This document shows positions 43,689 through 52,656 of a stretch of 64,000 nucleotides of DNA, in pieces (the stretch's first letter is position 1; every line of letters starts with the position of its first letter). The stretch is from NCBI GenBank assembly GCA_052031065.1, contig JBPEXY010000166.1:7155-71154 (forward strand). The letters run 5' to 3'. Below the pieces are notes generated by a model. It was given only the letters and a program-made list of their open reading frames with translations. It made no database searches and had not been told where the DNA came from. Both the position numbers and the translations under genes were made by a program. Source of the DNA: JBPEXY01 sp052031065. Lineage in GTDB: Bacteria; Pseudomonadota; Gammaproteobacteria; Immundisolibacterales; Immundisolibacteraceae.

Positions 43689-44852
43689 CTAGTGGACGCG
43701 CACGCAGTAACCACGTGGTTTGGCTGGTTCCAGAAAGGGGCCCAAAGCGAGCGCCTCTATCTGCGCCTCATTGAGCATACTGTACTCAAACAGCCCGACA
43801 CCGTTGCCCCGCCGCGAAAAGGCTCTCCCACGGGCAATAAAATCGGCCACGGTTGCTGCCGGTAATACCTCCACCTTACGGGTCGCCTTGCGCATGGTGC
43901 TGTAGGAGAAATTACCCACCAGCAACATCAGCCGATGAGGATTCGACAGCTGCGCACGGATGTCGCTGATCACCTCGATATCCTCATCACTGACGGTCAG
44001 GTACTGCATCTGAAAAATCAGGTCAATGTGGTTGTTATTGAGCCAACCTGCGGCATCCACCCCCTGCAACTGCAACTCTTCAACCTCCAGGTGCGTATCG
44101 ATGCTGATCGGCACTTCGGGTCGATGCACCCTGATAGCCCCAACAACCTCCTGAATCATCAACGTCACTGCGCGTCGGTTCCACTGCAGTAACCGTTCGT
44201 AGGCAGCGCTGTTAACCTGCCGGGCCAGCAGGTCAACGGACAGCGAATGGCCCGTGCGCTGCAGATAATCCTGTTGGCACAGATCGGCACGGCAGACGCC
44301 ACCCGCACGAACATAATCCAGGTTGAACCCATCGACCGGGTAGCGCTCTGCCACTTCGCCCACCAGGTCAGCGATAAACCGGCGAAAATCCTCGCGGTGG
44401 ACATTAAAGAAGTTAGTCGGCGTTCCGTCGTCGTGGTAGACCGGCATAAAGTCCGCCTGCCGTTTACTCAGCGTAAACCAGGGGTGTACCTCCAGACCGT
44501 TAGCGTGGGCCTGTTCAATCAGGTAGGCCAGCGGGTCAAAATCAGCCACCACCCCTTTTTTCAGCCACTTCATCTCTTTTTCAGCAAACTGGCTGGGCCA
44601 GCCGCTGCCACGCCCTTTCCAGACCGCCGGCACCAGCACATTAAACCCGGCTCGTCTGGCCTGACGGATCAGCCGATCCGCCCCCTTTCTGGTGATCCAG
44701 CTGAAGCCACCGGCAAACAGGTAGCGATTCTCAGTTAACCCTTCCGCTACCGGACCATCGCAGTCCTGGCTGCGAGCTCCACCGCAAGCCAACAGCAACA
44801 GCGCCCCGGCAAAAAAACAGCGCCGTGCGAAGGTTACGCCAGGTCGGGTCAC
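43689..44852 (-). CDS. Glycoside hydrolase-like lipoprotein (GHL10/DUF187-type)
   Basis: 387-residue exported protein with TIM-barrel features of the family-10-like glycosylhydrolases: FNVLVPAVWKGRGSGWPSQFA, LAYLIEQAHANGLEVHPWF, YPVDGFNLDYVRAGG and IDLIFQMQYL. The start ends in a lipobox-like LLLLAC (Cys 23), so it may be a lipoprotein. In EPS loci such enzymes trim or release polymer; here that is inferred. The start overlaps the stop of the ligase/polymerase gene by four bases. Confidence 0.8.
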   Translation of the reverse strand: MTRPGVTFARRCFFAGALLLLACGGARSQDCDGPVAEGLTENRYLFAGGFSWITRKGADRLIRQARRAGFNVLVPAVWKGRGSGWPSQFAEKEMKWLKKGVVADFDPLAYLIEQAHANGLEVHPWFTLSKRQADFMPVYHDDGTPTNFFNVHREDFRRFIADLVGEVAERYPVDGFNLDYVRAGGVCRADLCQQDYLQRTGHSLSVDLLARQVNSAAYERLLQWNRRAVTLMIQEVVGAIRVHRPEVPISIDTHLEVEELQLQGVDAAGWLNNNHIDLIFQMQYLTVSDEDIEVISDIRAQLSNPHRLMLLVGNFSYSTMRKATRKVEVLPAATVADFIARGRAFSRRGNGVGLFEYSMLNEAQIEALALGPFLEPAKPRGYCVRVH

Positions 44853-46147
44853 CCGATTGGCCCCGCACTGAGCATTGGTTTTCGCGAACGCGCTCGCATA
44901 CGCTGTTGAGCCAGCCCATAGCGCCGGTAGTAGACCGGTGCCTGATCCAGGTAGATCAACACCATGAACAGGATCTGCGCCAGCCCAAACCGGCTAACGT
45001 AACTGTTACTGACCAGATTCATCACCAACACCGCGAGAAAAAAACCTCTGAATACCGCCCGTTCCAGGCCCACCAGGCGGCCAATCTGATTCCAGACCGC
45101 GCTATACAGCAGGATTAACAACAACAGACCGATGATGCCGTAATCGATGAGCACGTGGAGATAGTCGTTGTGGCTGTCAAACTGCACTTCATTACTTTGC
45201 AGGGCGCCCCAGTGGGAGTCGGACTCTACAAAATGGCCCCCCAGCCCCTTTCCAACCAGCTGGCGATCCAGGGGCGTCTCGGCGAAATCAGTCAGCTTGT
45301 CACCCCAGATCAGCAATCGGCCGGATCCGGCCTTTTCGATACTGTCGCGGCCTTCTACGGCGTCAATTACATCCATGAACACCAACCGGATCATCTCGGT
45401 CTGGGTTGAAGCCATCAGCCCACCGGCAACAACCAGTAACAGCAGATAGCGCTTTCCCAGACTCCAGCAGACGATTGGAAAAAAGATCAGCAATCCGAGA
45501 TAAACCGTACGCACATGCGAATGGAACATACAGTAGAACGCACCCAGCCAGAGCAGCATCAGGTAGAGCCAGAACACCCTGCTGATACCGACCCGACCGC
45601 CCGCCGGGCTCGAGGCGACCGCATAGAGCAGCACCGTCAGCATCAACACCAGGCCCATGCTGTGACCCATCGGATGGATCTGGCTGTAGACCCCCGAAAA
45701 GCGCTCCACGCCACTGAAAAAATCGACATCAACATTGCCCTGCCGGTGTCGAATCAGCCAGGCACTGGCAAACACCGGCGGCGCGAAACCAACCAGCATC
45801 GTCTGCAGTGCGCGCACAAACAGGCGTTTGCTGCTGATTAACCGGCGAAAGATCAGATAGCTGACCAGTGGCGCGAGCAGCTTGATAAATCCGTCGGCAG
45901 ACGCATTGGGGGAAAAAAATAGTGCTACCAGCACGCCCCAGCCAACATAGAGCAGCAGCAACTTCTCGATCCTGCTCAACTGCAGGGCGTTACTCTTGCC
46001 AAGCACCATTAAACCCAGCAGTAACAAAGGCGCAAAGTAGAGACCATTAAACAGCGCAAAGCCGCCGAGGCCGGCAACCGAAATATCTGTTTCAATGAAC
46101 AGCACCGGTCGTAGAAAATAGAGCAACTGTGCCAGCAACGTTTCCAT
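44849..46147 (-). CDS. O-antigen ligase/polymerase family protein (Wzy-like)
   Basis: 432-residue polytopic inner-membrane protein with about ten hydrophobic segments. The Wzy_C region includes GKGLGGHFVESDSHWG and the family HNDYLHVLIDYGIIGLLLL. It polymerises EPS repeat units or ligates glycans. ATG 46147 has GGGAAG upstream and avoids overlap with the flippase; the frame can extend 31 codons further back. Confidence 0.83.
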   Translation of the reverse strand: METLLAQLLYFLRPVLFIETDISVAGLGGFALFNGLYFAPLLLLGLMVLGKSNALQLSRIEKLLLLYVGWGVLVALFFSPNASADGFIKLLAPLVSYLIFRRLISSKRLFVRALQTMLVGFAPPVFASAWLIRHRQGNVDVDFFSGVERFSGVYSQIHPMGHSMGLVLMLTVLLYAVASSPAGGRVGISRVFWLYLMLLWLGAFYCMFHSHVRTVYLGLLIFFPIVCWSLGKRYLLLLVVAGGLMASTQTEMIRLVFMDVIDAVEGRDSIEKAGSGRLLIWGDKLTDFAETPLDRQLVGKGLGGHFVESDSHWGALQSNEVQFDSHNDYLHVLIDYGIIGLLLLILLYSAVWNQIGRLVGLERAVFRGFFLAVLVMNLVSNSYVSRFGLAQILFMVLIYLDQAPVYYRRYGLAQQRMRARSRKPMLSAGPIG

Positions 46148-46187
46148 TACACCGGCTTCCCGAAATTCTGCCGAGAGGCTGCGAACA

Positions 46188-47501
46188 TCAGCTTCTGCAC
46201 CGGCGAATGCCAACAGCAGCACCATAGGGCAGAGGCGCACAGATTTGCCCAGCCAGCTGGGTCAACATAAAACCGAGCAGGAAAGTCAACGCACTCACCT
46301 GAACCAGTGCGACCACACCCCAGTGACGTAGCGCCAGATAGCCCAGCACCAGGTGAAGAAGTGTGGTTAGCAGGCTGATCCAGCCCAATATTGCTGTACG
46401 GCGGGCGTGCATCACCTGCACATCTGCCACCTTCATCGCCAGAAACGCCTGACCAATCACCGCCCAGTAAAGTAGCTGCGGGCTGTCGGGATAATCGCTA
46501 CCCAGCATCAGCCGGCAGATCGGCTCAGCGGCGACAGCCACAGCGCAGGCAAGCGCTGCCACAATCAACCACAACAACAGGAACAGTCGCGTCAACTGCA
46601 ATAGCGACGCTGGGTCGTGATCCGCCAGCGCGCGGAGCATCCGTGGTTCCCAGGCGGTCCTGAATATCCGTCCGAGGGTGAACAACACCAGACTAATCTG
46701 AAACGCCGCCGCGTAAGAACCTATCAGCGCCCCTCCCGCGAAGGCACTTAACAGCAGCCGATCAATACCGGTCCGCGACCAGGCTGACAAGCCATGGGGG
46801 ATCAGCGGTAAACCGAATTTAAGAATCGAATGCAGGTGAACGCCAGTGAACGGCCAGATATGTAACCGTCGCTCTCTGCTCATCAGAACCAGACTGAGCA
46901 GCGCAAACAAAACACTGGCAACCGCGATTCCCCCTGCCCGTCCCTGCCACGACAGTTGCAGGGGCAACACCAGGTATAAAGACAGCCCCATATTCAATGC
47001 AGTCTGTGCAACCCGATAACCACCGTAGTGCAACGGCCGCTGCTCAACCTGCCAAAGCGTCAGACGAGCAACATTGATCGCCTCAGCCAGTGCCGCAACA
47101 ACCGCCAACGCCACCCACGACGATGGTATCAGCAGCCATCGCTGCAGTTCGGGCAGACACAGCAACAGCGCCACCACAGCCAGGGAAAACAGGGTAGACA
47201 GCACGATCAGCGTGCCCAGAAAACGGGCGAATTCGTCCCCCGGGTAGCGAAAATAGAACACCTTGATCGCGCCGGAAACTCCCAGGCTCACCACCACCAG
47301 CGAGACCGCATGCAGGGTCTCGAACATCGCCACGTGGCCAAACTCTGCGGGATTGAGGACACGGGCCATCACCGGCAGAAGCAGGAACGGCATCATCTTG
47401 TTAATCAGCTCAGTCAGGCCGTAACAGAGGAAATCGTTACGAAAAGACGAGCGTCTGCCGGAACTGCTCACCGGTGACCCGCTATTTACCAACAACTCCA
47501 C
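46188..47501 (-). CDS. Oligosaccharide flippase (Wzx-like)
   Basis: 437-residue membrane protein of the MOP/polysaccharide transporter class, with about 12 hydrophobic segments. The start FLCYGLTELINKMMPFLLLPVMARVLNPAEFGHVAM is the family signature. It moves undecaprenyl-linked repeat units across the inner membrane. It heads the minus-strand EPS unit; the promoter must lie in 47502-47762. Confidence 0.88.
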   Translation of the reverse strand: MELLVNSGSPVSSSGRRSSFRNDFLCYGLTELINKMMPFLLLPVMARVLNPAEFGHVAMFETLHAVSLVVVSLGVSGAIKVFYFRYPGDEFARFLGTLIVLSTLFSLAVVALLLCLPELQRWLLIPSSWVALAVVAALAEAINVARLTLWQVEQRPLHYGGYRVAQTALNMGLSLYLVLPLQLSWQGRAGGIAVASVLFALLSLVLMSRERRLHIWPFTGVHLHSILKFGLPLIPHGLSAWSRTGIDRLLLSAFAGGALIGSYAAAFQISLVLFTLGRIFRTAWEPRMLRALADHDPASLLQLTRLFLLLWLIVAALACAVAVAAEPICRLMLGSDYPDSPQLLYWAVIGQAFLAMKVADVQVMHARRTAILGWISLLTTLLHLVLGYLALRHWGVVALVQVSALTFLLGFMLTQLAGQICAPLPYGAAVGIRRCRS

Positions 47502-47525
47502 CTACAACTGCCTGATAGTCACAGA

Positions 47526-47561
47526 AAACCGAACCGGCAAACTCTAAACCGAACCGGCAAA
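47526..47561. repeat. 16-base direct repeat upstream of the flippase gene
   Basis: AAACCGAACCGGCAAA occurs twice with a 20-base period, 25 bases upstream of the flippase start. It could be a pair of regulator sites on one face of the helix. No match to a known operator is recognised. Confidence 0.6.
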
Positions 47562-47689
47562 TCCTTGACGCGCCCCGACACCGATTCACGCTGCGCGGAA
47601 AACCGCAGAATACTAATCACCATTGATTGCGAATTGATGACAGCGGTCCGGCATACACCGAAATAGTATTGGCATTCAGCGTCTTCACA

Positions 47690-47723
47690 TTGTCATCGTT
47701 TTGAAGCAACTGAACCTTAAGAT
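47690..47723 (+). promoter_or_regulatory. Putative PhoB-dependent promoter of the oxidoreductase-exosortase operon
   Basis: TTGTCAT and TTGAAGC are 11 bases apart (7 of 7 and 5 of 7 half-site matches). TAAGAT (47718-47723) begins exactly ten bases after the box. Transcription would start near 47730, 33 bases before the ATG. Confidence 0.5.
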
Positions 47724-47762
47724 CGTCGCGGATTTAATTTCGGCAGGTACAGATCTCCCACG

Positions 47763-49925
47763 ATGAAACAGGTTGTCCAGAACTACAGATCCGGCGAGTT
47801 AAAAGTCGACGAAGTCCCTCCGCCAGTACCTAAACCAGGCTGGGTCCAGGTTGCCAACCACTGCTCGCTGATCAGCGCCGGTACTGAACGCAGCACCGTT
47901 ACCATGGCCAAAAAGAGCCTCGCAGGGAAGGCCCAGGCTCGCCCGGACCTGGTACGTAAAGTGGTCAGTCAGGTACAGAAAGAAGGGCTTGTCGATACCG
48001 CGCGCATGGTCATGGGCAGGCTCGATACTCGCGCCGCTCTGGGCTACAGCTGCGCCGGGGTGGTCGTTGATGTCGGCGCTGCAGACTGTGGTTTTGCGGT
48101 TGGCGACCGGGTCGCCTGCGCTGGTCAGAACTACGCCTCACACGCCGAACTGGTCAACATACCGAAAAACCTCTGCGTGAAAATTCCCGATACGGTGTCG
48201 ATGGAAGACGCCGCATACGTCGCCCTGGGGTCCATCGCTCTTCAGGGTGTGCGTCAGGCAGACCCCAAGCTTGGCGAGATAGTGGCGGTGGTCGGCCTCG
48301 GGCTTCTCGGCCAACTGGTGGTGCAACTGCTGAAAGCCAACGGTTGCACCGTTATTGCCACCGACCTGGAGCCCGGCAAACTGGAACTGGCCACCGCTCT
48401 AGGGGCCGATCATGCAGTGACAGGCAGCAACTTCACCCGAACCTGCGAGGCCGCAACCTCTGGCTATGGTGTCGATGCTGTGATCCTGACTGCCAGCAGC
48501 AAAAGCAGCGAGCCGGTCACCATGGCCGGCGAGGTGTGTCGGCGCAAGGGCCGGGTGGTCGTGGTGGGGGCCACCGGCATGGACATCCCGCGGGAGGATT
48601 ATTACGCCAAAGAGCTGGAGTTGAGACTCTCTACCTCGTATGGGCCGGGCCGTTATGATCCTGATTACGAGGAGGGCGGCCACGATTACCCCTATGGCTA
48701 TGTACGCTGGAGCGAGCAGCGCAATATGGCCGCGTTTCTAGACCTGGTGGCAGCCACCTCAGTCAACCTGAAACCACTTACCACTCACCGCTTCGATATC
48801 AGTGAAGCTGAACAGGCCTACGAGCTGATCACCAGTAACTCGGAGCCTTTCATCGGCATTTGTCTGCAGTATGCCGACGAGGGCGTAAGCCCTGCCAGAA
48901 CCAACCGGGTAGTCATCAGCCAGAACGTCAAGCCAGTGGCCGCAGTGGAGCTGGGCATTATCGGCGCCGGGAACCACATCCGCGATATGGTGCTGCCTCG
49001 GCTAAAACAACATCCGTCGGTCAATTTGCGCGCTGTCTGCAGCCAGACCGGCATCAGCGCCAGAACCACCGCCGAGCGTCACGGCGCAAACAGCTGCTAC
49101 ACCGACTATCGCGAACTGCTGGCGGACACCTCCATCAACACCGTGGTGATCGGTACCCGGCACGACAGCCACGCCGAGATCGTTATCGCATCGCTGCAGG
49201 CCGGCAAACATGTGCTGGTAGAAAAACCGCTCTGTCTTAGCCATGAGCAGTTGCAGCAGATCGATGCCGCCTTCGCCAGCGCCAACCACCACCAGCATAC
49301 GGTGTTGCAGATCGGATTTAACCGGCGCTATTCAAGCCATACCCAGTTTATTCGCCAGCAGTTCCTCAACCGCAGCGACCCACTGATGATGCTCTACCGG
49401 GTCAACGCTGGCGCAGTACCCGCTGATCACTGGATTCAGGACCCCACTGTGGGTGGCGGACGAATCATTGGCGAGGCATGCCATTTCATCGACTACATGG
49501 TCGCCGTCAGCCAGAGCCTGCCAACCGCCATTCATTGTCAGGCAATTGGACAGCACAGCAGCCGGGTCACCAATGACAAGGCGATCCTTAACATCCATTT
49601 CGAAGATGGCTCCATCGGCACCGTGTTCTACGCCGCAGACGGCGACAAGAGTCTCGCCAAGGAGCGCTTCGAGGCCTTTGCCGACGGCCGCTCCGTGGTG
49701 CTCGAAGATTTCGTCACCACCACCGCCGGCTACCGGGGTAAATGTGCAAAACACACTTCCCGTAAACGCGACAAGGGCTTTGCTGGTGAAGTGGAAAATT
49801 TCGTCGACAGCATTCGTCGGGGAGACGATCCGCAACCGGCCTATGAGCAGGCCCGCGCCGTCACCCTGACCACCCTGAAGGCGGTGGAAAGCCTGCGCCA
49901 GGGATTACCGCTGCCGCTAGACTGA
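47763..49925 (+). CDS. Bi-domain oxidoreductase (Zn-alcohol dehydrogenase plus GFO/IDH/MocA)
   Basis: 720-residue fusion. Residues 1-370 are a medium-chain zinc-dehydrogenase-like part with the Rossmann motif VVGLGLLGQLVVQLLKANG. Residues about 395-710 are a GFO/IDH/MocA oxidoreductase (LGIIGAGNHIRDMVLPRLKQ, VLVEKPLCLS). Such fusions sit beside heparinase-like genes in polysaccharide loci and are thought to modify sugar nucleotides or uronates; the substrate is unknown. It is followed after 17 bases by the heparinase-like gene. Confidence 0.87.
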   Translation: MKQVVQNYRSGELKVDEVPPPVPKPGWVQVANHCSLISAGTERSTVTMAKKSLAGKAQARPDLVRKVVSQVQKEGLVDTARMVMGRLDTRAALGYSCAGVVVDVGAADCGFAVGDRVACAGQNYASHAELVNIPKNLCVKIPDTVSMEDAAYVALGSIALQGVRQADPKLGEIVAVVGLGLLGQLVVQLLKANGCTVIATDLEPGKLELATALGADHAVTGSNFTRTCEAATSGYGVDAVILTASSKSSEPVTMAGEVCRRKGRVVVVGATGMDIPREDYYAKELELRLSTSYGPGRYDPDYEEGGHDYPYGYVRWSEQRNMAAFLDLVAATSVNLKPLTTHRFDISEAEQAYELITSNSEPFIGICLQYADEGVSPARTNRVVISQNVKPVAAVELGIIGAGNHIRDMVLPRLKQHPSVNLRAVCSQTGISARTTAERHGANSCYTDYRELLADTSINTVVIGTRHDSHAEIVIASLQAGKHVLVEKPLCLSHEQLQQIDAAFASANHHQHTVLQIGFNRRYSSHTQFIRQQFLNRSDPLMMLYRVNAGAVPADHWIQDPTVGGGRIIGEACHFIDYMVAVSQSLPTAIHCQAIGQHSSRVTNDKAILNIHFEDGSIGTVFYAADGDKSLAKERFEAFADGRSVVLEDFVTTTAGYRGKCAKHTSRKRDKGFAGEVENFVDSIRRGDDPQPAYEQARAVTLTTLKAVESLRQGLPLPLD

Positions 49926-49942
49926 GCACCTCCGGCACTGGC

Positions 49943-51922
49943 GTGAAACGACTCCTCTGGTATTGGCATCGGCTGTCAAAAATGTCAGCCGGTGAACTGC
50001 TGCACCGGCTGACCGAACAGGCCGGCCTGCGCCATCTGCAACGCGATGCGCTGCGTTTGCGACGGCAGCGTTACGATCACCAGCAGTACCGCTTCTGCAC
50101 CAGTCTGCAGCCGCTGCTTCCAGCTCTACCACTGGCCAGCCCCAGCGTTGAGGCCGACCAGCTACTGACCGGCAACTGGCCGGCACTGGGGTATCCCTGG
50201 CAGTTCATCGACTCACCGAGACTCTGGCTGCAGGCGCCGGATAGTGACCGCGAATGGCCAAACCAGGCGTTCCAGAAGATCAACTACCGCGAAGACAATC
50301 CCTTTGGCGATGCCCGTGTGGCCTGGGAACCGGCGAGGCTACAGCAGCTGTTTGCCATCGCCCGCGAAGCCCAGCGACAGCCCGCACCCGTACAGGGTCG
50401 ACTCCTGCAGTTGTTCGCTGACACTTTTGACTCCTGGATTAGCCAGAACCCACCCTACCAGGGCGTCCATTACGTCTCGGCAATGGAATGCGCGCTACGG
50501 CTGATCGCGGTTTGTCACGCCTTTGATCTACTGCGTGGCCTGGCCGGGGGCCACCGGCAATCGATACAGCAACTACCAGGAATGGTTCATGCCCACGCCA
50601 GGCTGATCAGCCAACGACTGTCACTCTATAGCTCCGCCGGTAACCACACGATTGCCGAAGCCGCCGGGCTGGTTTATGCAGGCACCCTGTTCCCGGAGTT
50701 TGACGAATCGAAAAGCTGGCTGAAAGTCGGCACCGAGCTGATCAGCCGGGAGGCGGACCGGCAGATTCTCGCCGACGGGGGCGGTATCGAACAGGCCTTC
50801 TGGTACCACCTGTTCGTGGTCGATCTCTGCGGACTCTGCCGGCTGCTGCTGGATCACTACGACTTTAAGGTACCGGGAAGCCTGTCTTCCGCGACCGACC
50901 GAGGTGTAGCGTTTCTCAACCAGATTGCCACCAGCGCAAAGACAGTGCCGAGAACCGGCGATGCGGACGACGGTCACGCCCTGAGTGCGGATCTGATGCT
51001 GAGCTGGCAACCCGACAGAGCGGGTGATTCACACAGGTGTGACCACAGACTTTCCCTCAACATTTTTTCAGAAAGTGGCTATAGCCTGATCAAACTGCAC
51101 CAGCAGTCCAGCGGGTCAGCTGACAACACCGTGAAAGTGCTTTTCGACCATGGTCCGCTGGGAATGCCGCCCAACGCCGGTCACGGCCATGCGGACGCGC
51201 TGTCGGTACAACTGTCGATTGGCGGCAGTGCGCTGCTGATCGACCCCGGAACCGGTAGCTATAACAGCGGCCATAGCGGACTGCCACCCACTGGCAACGA
51301 ACTCTCCTGGCGCCACTATTTCCGCAGTACGGCGGCCCACAACACCGTCAACATTGGCGGTGAAGACCAGACCCGGCAACTGGGTAATTTTCTCTGGTCA
51401 CAAAACTTTAACGCTCAGTTGGTAGAACAGCACCGTGATCAGCAGCAGATCGCCCTGCTCGCCTGTCACGATGGATACCAGCGCCATGGTGTGCGCCATT
51501 GGCGCGGCATCTGCCTGACCATTGCCGGCCAACTGCTGATCTGGGACCAGCTGCAAGGTTCACTGGCAGGCCCGGCCAGGCTGCACTGGCATCTTGGCGG
51601 CAGGGTAGAACAGACCTCTGCAGGATGGCGGCTGGAAGCAAATGGATTTGGCCTGGAGATTCGTGCCACTGGCGGCGAAGCCCGGCTTTATAGCGCCAAT
51701 GCAACCTCGCCACTTGGCTGGCGCTCACCAGGTTACGGAGAACTGCAGGCGGGCCAGACGCTGATTGTGGAGCAGGCAGACACAGACACCCCCGAGTGGA
51801 TTACCGAAACAAGCTGCTTTGGACCCGAAGCCGTCCCCGACAGGCAGATACCCTTCGATTACAGCGGATGGATCAGAACATGGAAACAGACAATTTCAAC
51901 ATTCAGCGCACCACCCTGCTAG
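49943..51922 (+). CDS. Heparinase II/III-like protein (alginate lyase fold)
   Basis: 659-residue protein. An N-terminal alpha/alpha toroid (about 60-330, HYVSAMECALRLIAVCHAFD, SLYSSAGNHTIAEAAGLVYA) is followed by the heparinase II/III beta domain (about 385-640, HGPLGMPPNAGHGHADALSVQL, AAHNTVNIGG). Candidate catalytic Asn/His/Tyr residues lie in these stretches. No signal peptide is evident, which is common in EPS-locus members. Likely role: cutting or epimer-type processing of a uronate-containing polymer. The start is a GTG. Confidence 0.85.
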   Translation: MKRLLWYWHRLSKMSAGELLHRLTEQAGLRHLQRDALRLRRQRYDHQQYRFCTSLQPLLPALPLASPSVEADQLLTGNWPALGYPWQFIDSPRLWLQAPDSDREWPNQAFQKINYREDNPFGDARVAWEPARLQQLFAIAREAQRQPAPVQGRLLQLFADTFDSWISQNPPYQGVHYVSAMECALRLIAVCHAFDLLRGLAGGHRQSIQQLPGMVHAHARLISQRLSLYSSAGNHTIAEAAGLVYAGTLFPEFDESKSWLKVGTELISREADRQILADGGGIEQAFWYHLFVVDLCGLCRLLLDHYDFKVPGSLSSATDRGVAFLNQIATSAKTVPRTGDADDGHALSADLMLSWQPDRAGDSHRCDHRLSLNIFSESGYSLIKLHQQSSGSADNTVKVLFDHGPLGMPPNAGHGHADALSVQLSIGGSALLIDPGTGSYNSGHSGLPPTGNELSWRHYFRSTAAHNTVNIGGEDQTRQLGNFLWSQNFNAQLVEQHRDQQQIALLACHDGYQRHGVRHWRGICLTIAGQLLIWDQLQGSLAGPARLHWHLGGRVEQTSAGWRLEANGFGLEIRATGGEARLYSANATSPLGWRSPGYGELQAGQTLIVEQADTDTPEWITETSCFGPEAVPDRQIPFDYSGWIRTWKQTISTFSAPPC

Positions 51923-52641
51923 GGACGCCGGTCGACCTGGTGAACATGGACAGCGCCCTGCAATGGGTGGCACGCCAGGTCACGGAAGGTACCTACGCGA
52001 GGACGGTTCTGGCAGTCAACCCTGAGAAGGTCATCAAGGCTCAGGAGGACAGCGAGCTGCAGGAAGCACTGGTCCATGCCGGTCTGTTGATACCCGACGG
52101 CATCGGCGTCGTTGTTGGCCTGCGGCGCAGCAGAAAAAGGAACGACCAGCCCGTCAACCGGGTAGCGGGTGCGGACCTGATGGTCGAAATCTGCGCCCAG
52201 GCTGCCCGTCTGGGTCACCGCATCTTTCTCTACGGCGCTCATCCGGACGTCAACAGCCAGGCTGCCAGCGTACTTCGCCACCGCTTTCCCACGCTGCAGA
52301 TTGCCGGTGCCGTGCACGGCTATCTCGATGAAGATCAACAATCCGGGCTGGTCGAACAGATTAACCGCAGCAATGCCGATATCCTCTTTGTTGCGTTGGG
52401 CAGCCCAAAGCAGGAACAGTGGATGAGAGAACACTGTCCGGCACTGAACGTGAAGGTGTGCCAGGGCATCGGCGGCACCCTCGACGTCCTCGCCGGTCGG
52501 GTGCCAAGGGCACCGGCGTTGTTCATAGCGCTCCATCTGGAATGGCTTTACCGGCTGCTTCGACAGCCCCGCCGGCTCTTTCGCCAGACCGCATTACCCC
52601 GTTTTGCATTTCAGCTGCTGATCCATCGTAGCGCCTGCTGA
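51880..52641 (+). CDS. WecG/TagA/CpsF family glycosyltransferase
   Basis: 253-residue GT26 enzyme, which in known relatives adds ManNAc or ManNAcA to undecaprenyl-PP-GlcNAc. VNPEKVIKAQEDSELQEALV, LIPDGIGVVVGLR, LYGAHPDVNSQAA, VALGSPKQEQWM and CQGIGGTLDVLAG are the family signatures. With the WecA-like enzyme and WecB in this window, it can complete the second step. ATG 51880 has GGA seven bases upstream; ATG 51868 is the alternative. Either overlaps the heparinase-like gene. Confidence 0.88.
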   Translation: METDNFNIQRTTLLGTPVDLVNMDSALQWVARQVTEGTYARTVLAVNPEKVIKAQEDSELQEALVHAGLLIPDGIGVVVGLRRSRKRNDQPVNRVAGADLMVEICAQAARLGHRIFLYGAHPDVNSQAASVLRHRFPTLQIAGAVHGYLDEDQQSGLVEQINRSNADILFVALGSPKQEQWMREHCPALNVKVCQGIGGTLDVLAGRVPRAPALFIALHLEWLYRLLRQPRRLFRQTALPRFAFQLLIHRSAC

Positions 52642-52656
52642 CCGACCCTTACGCAA

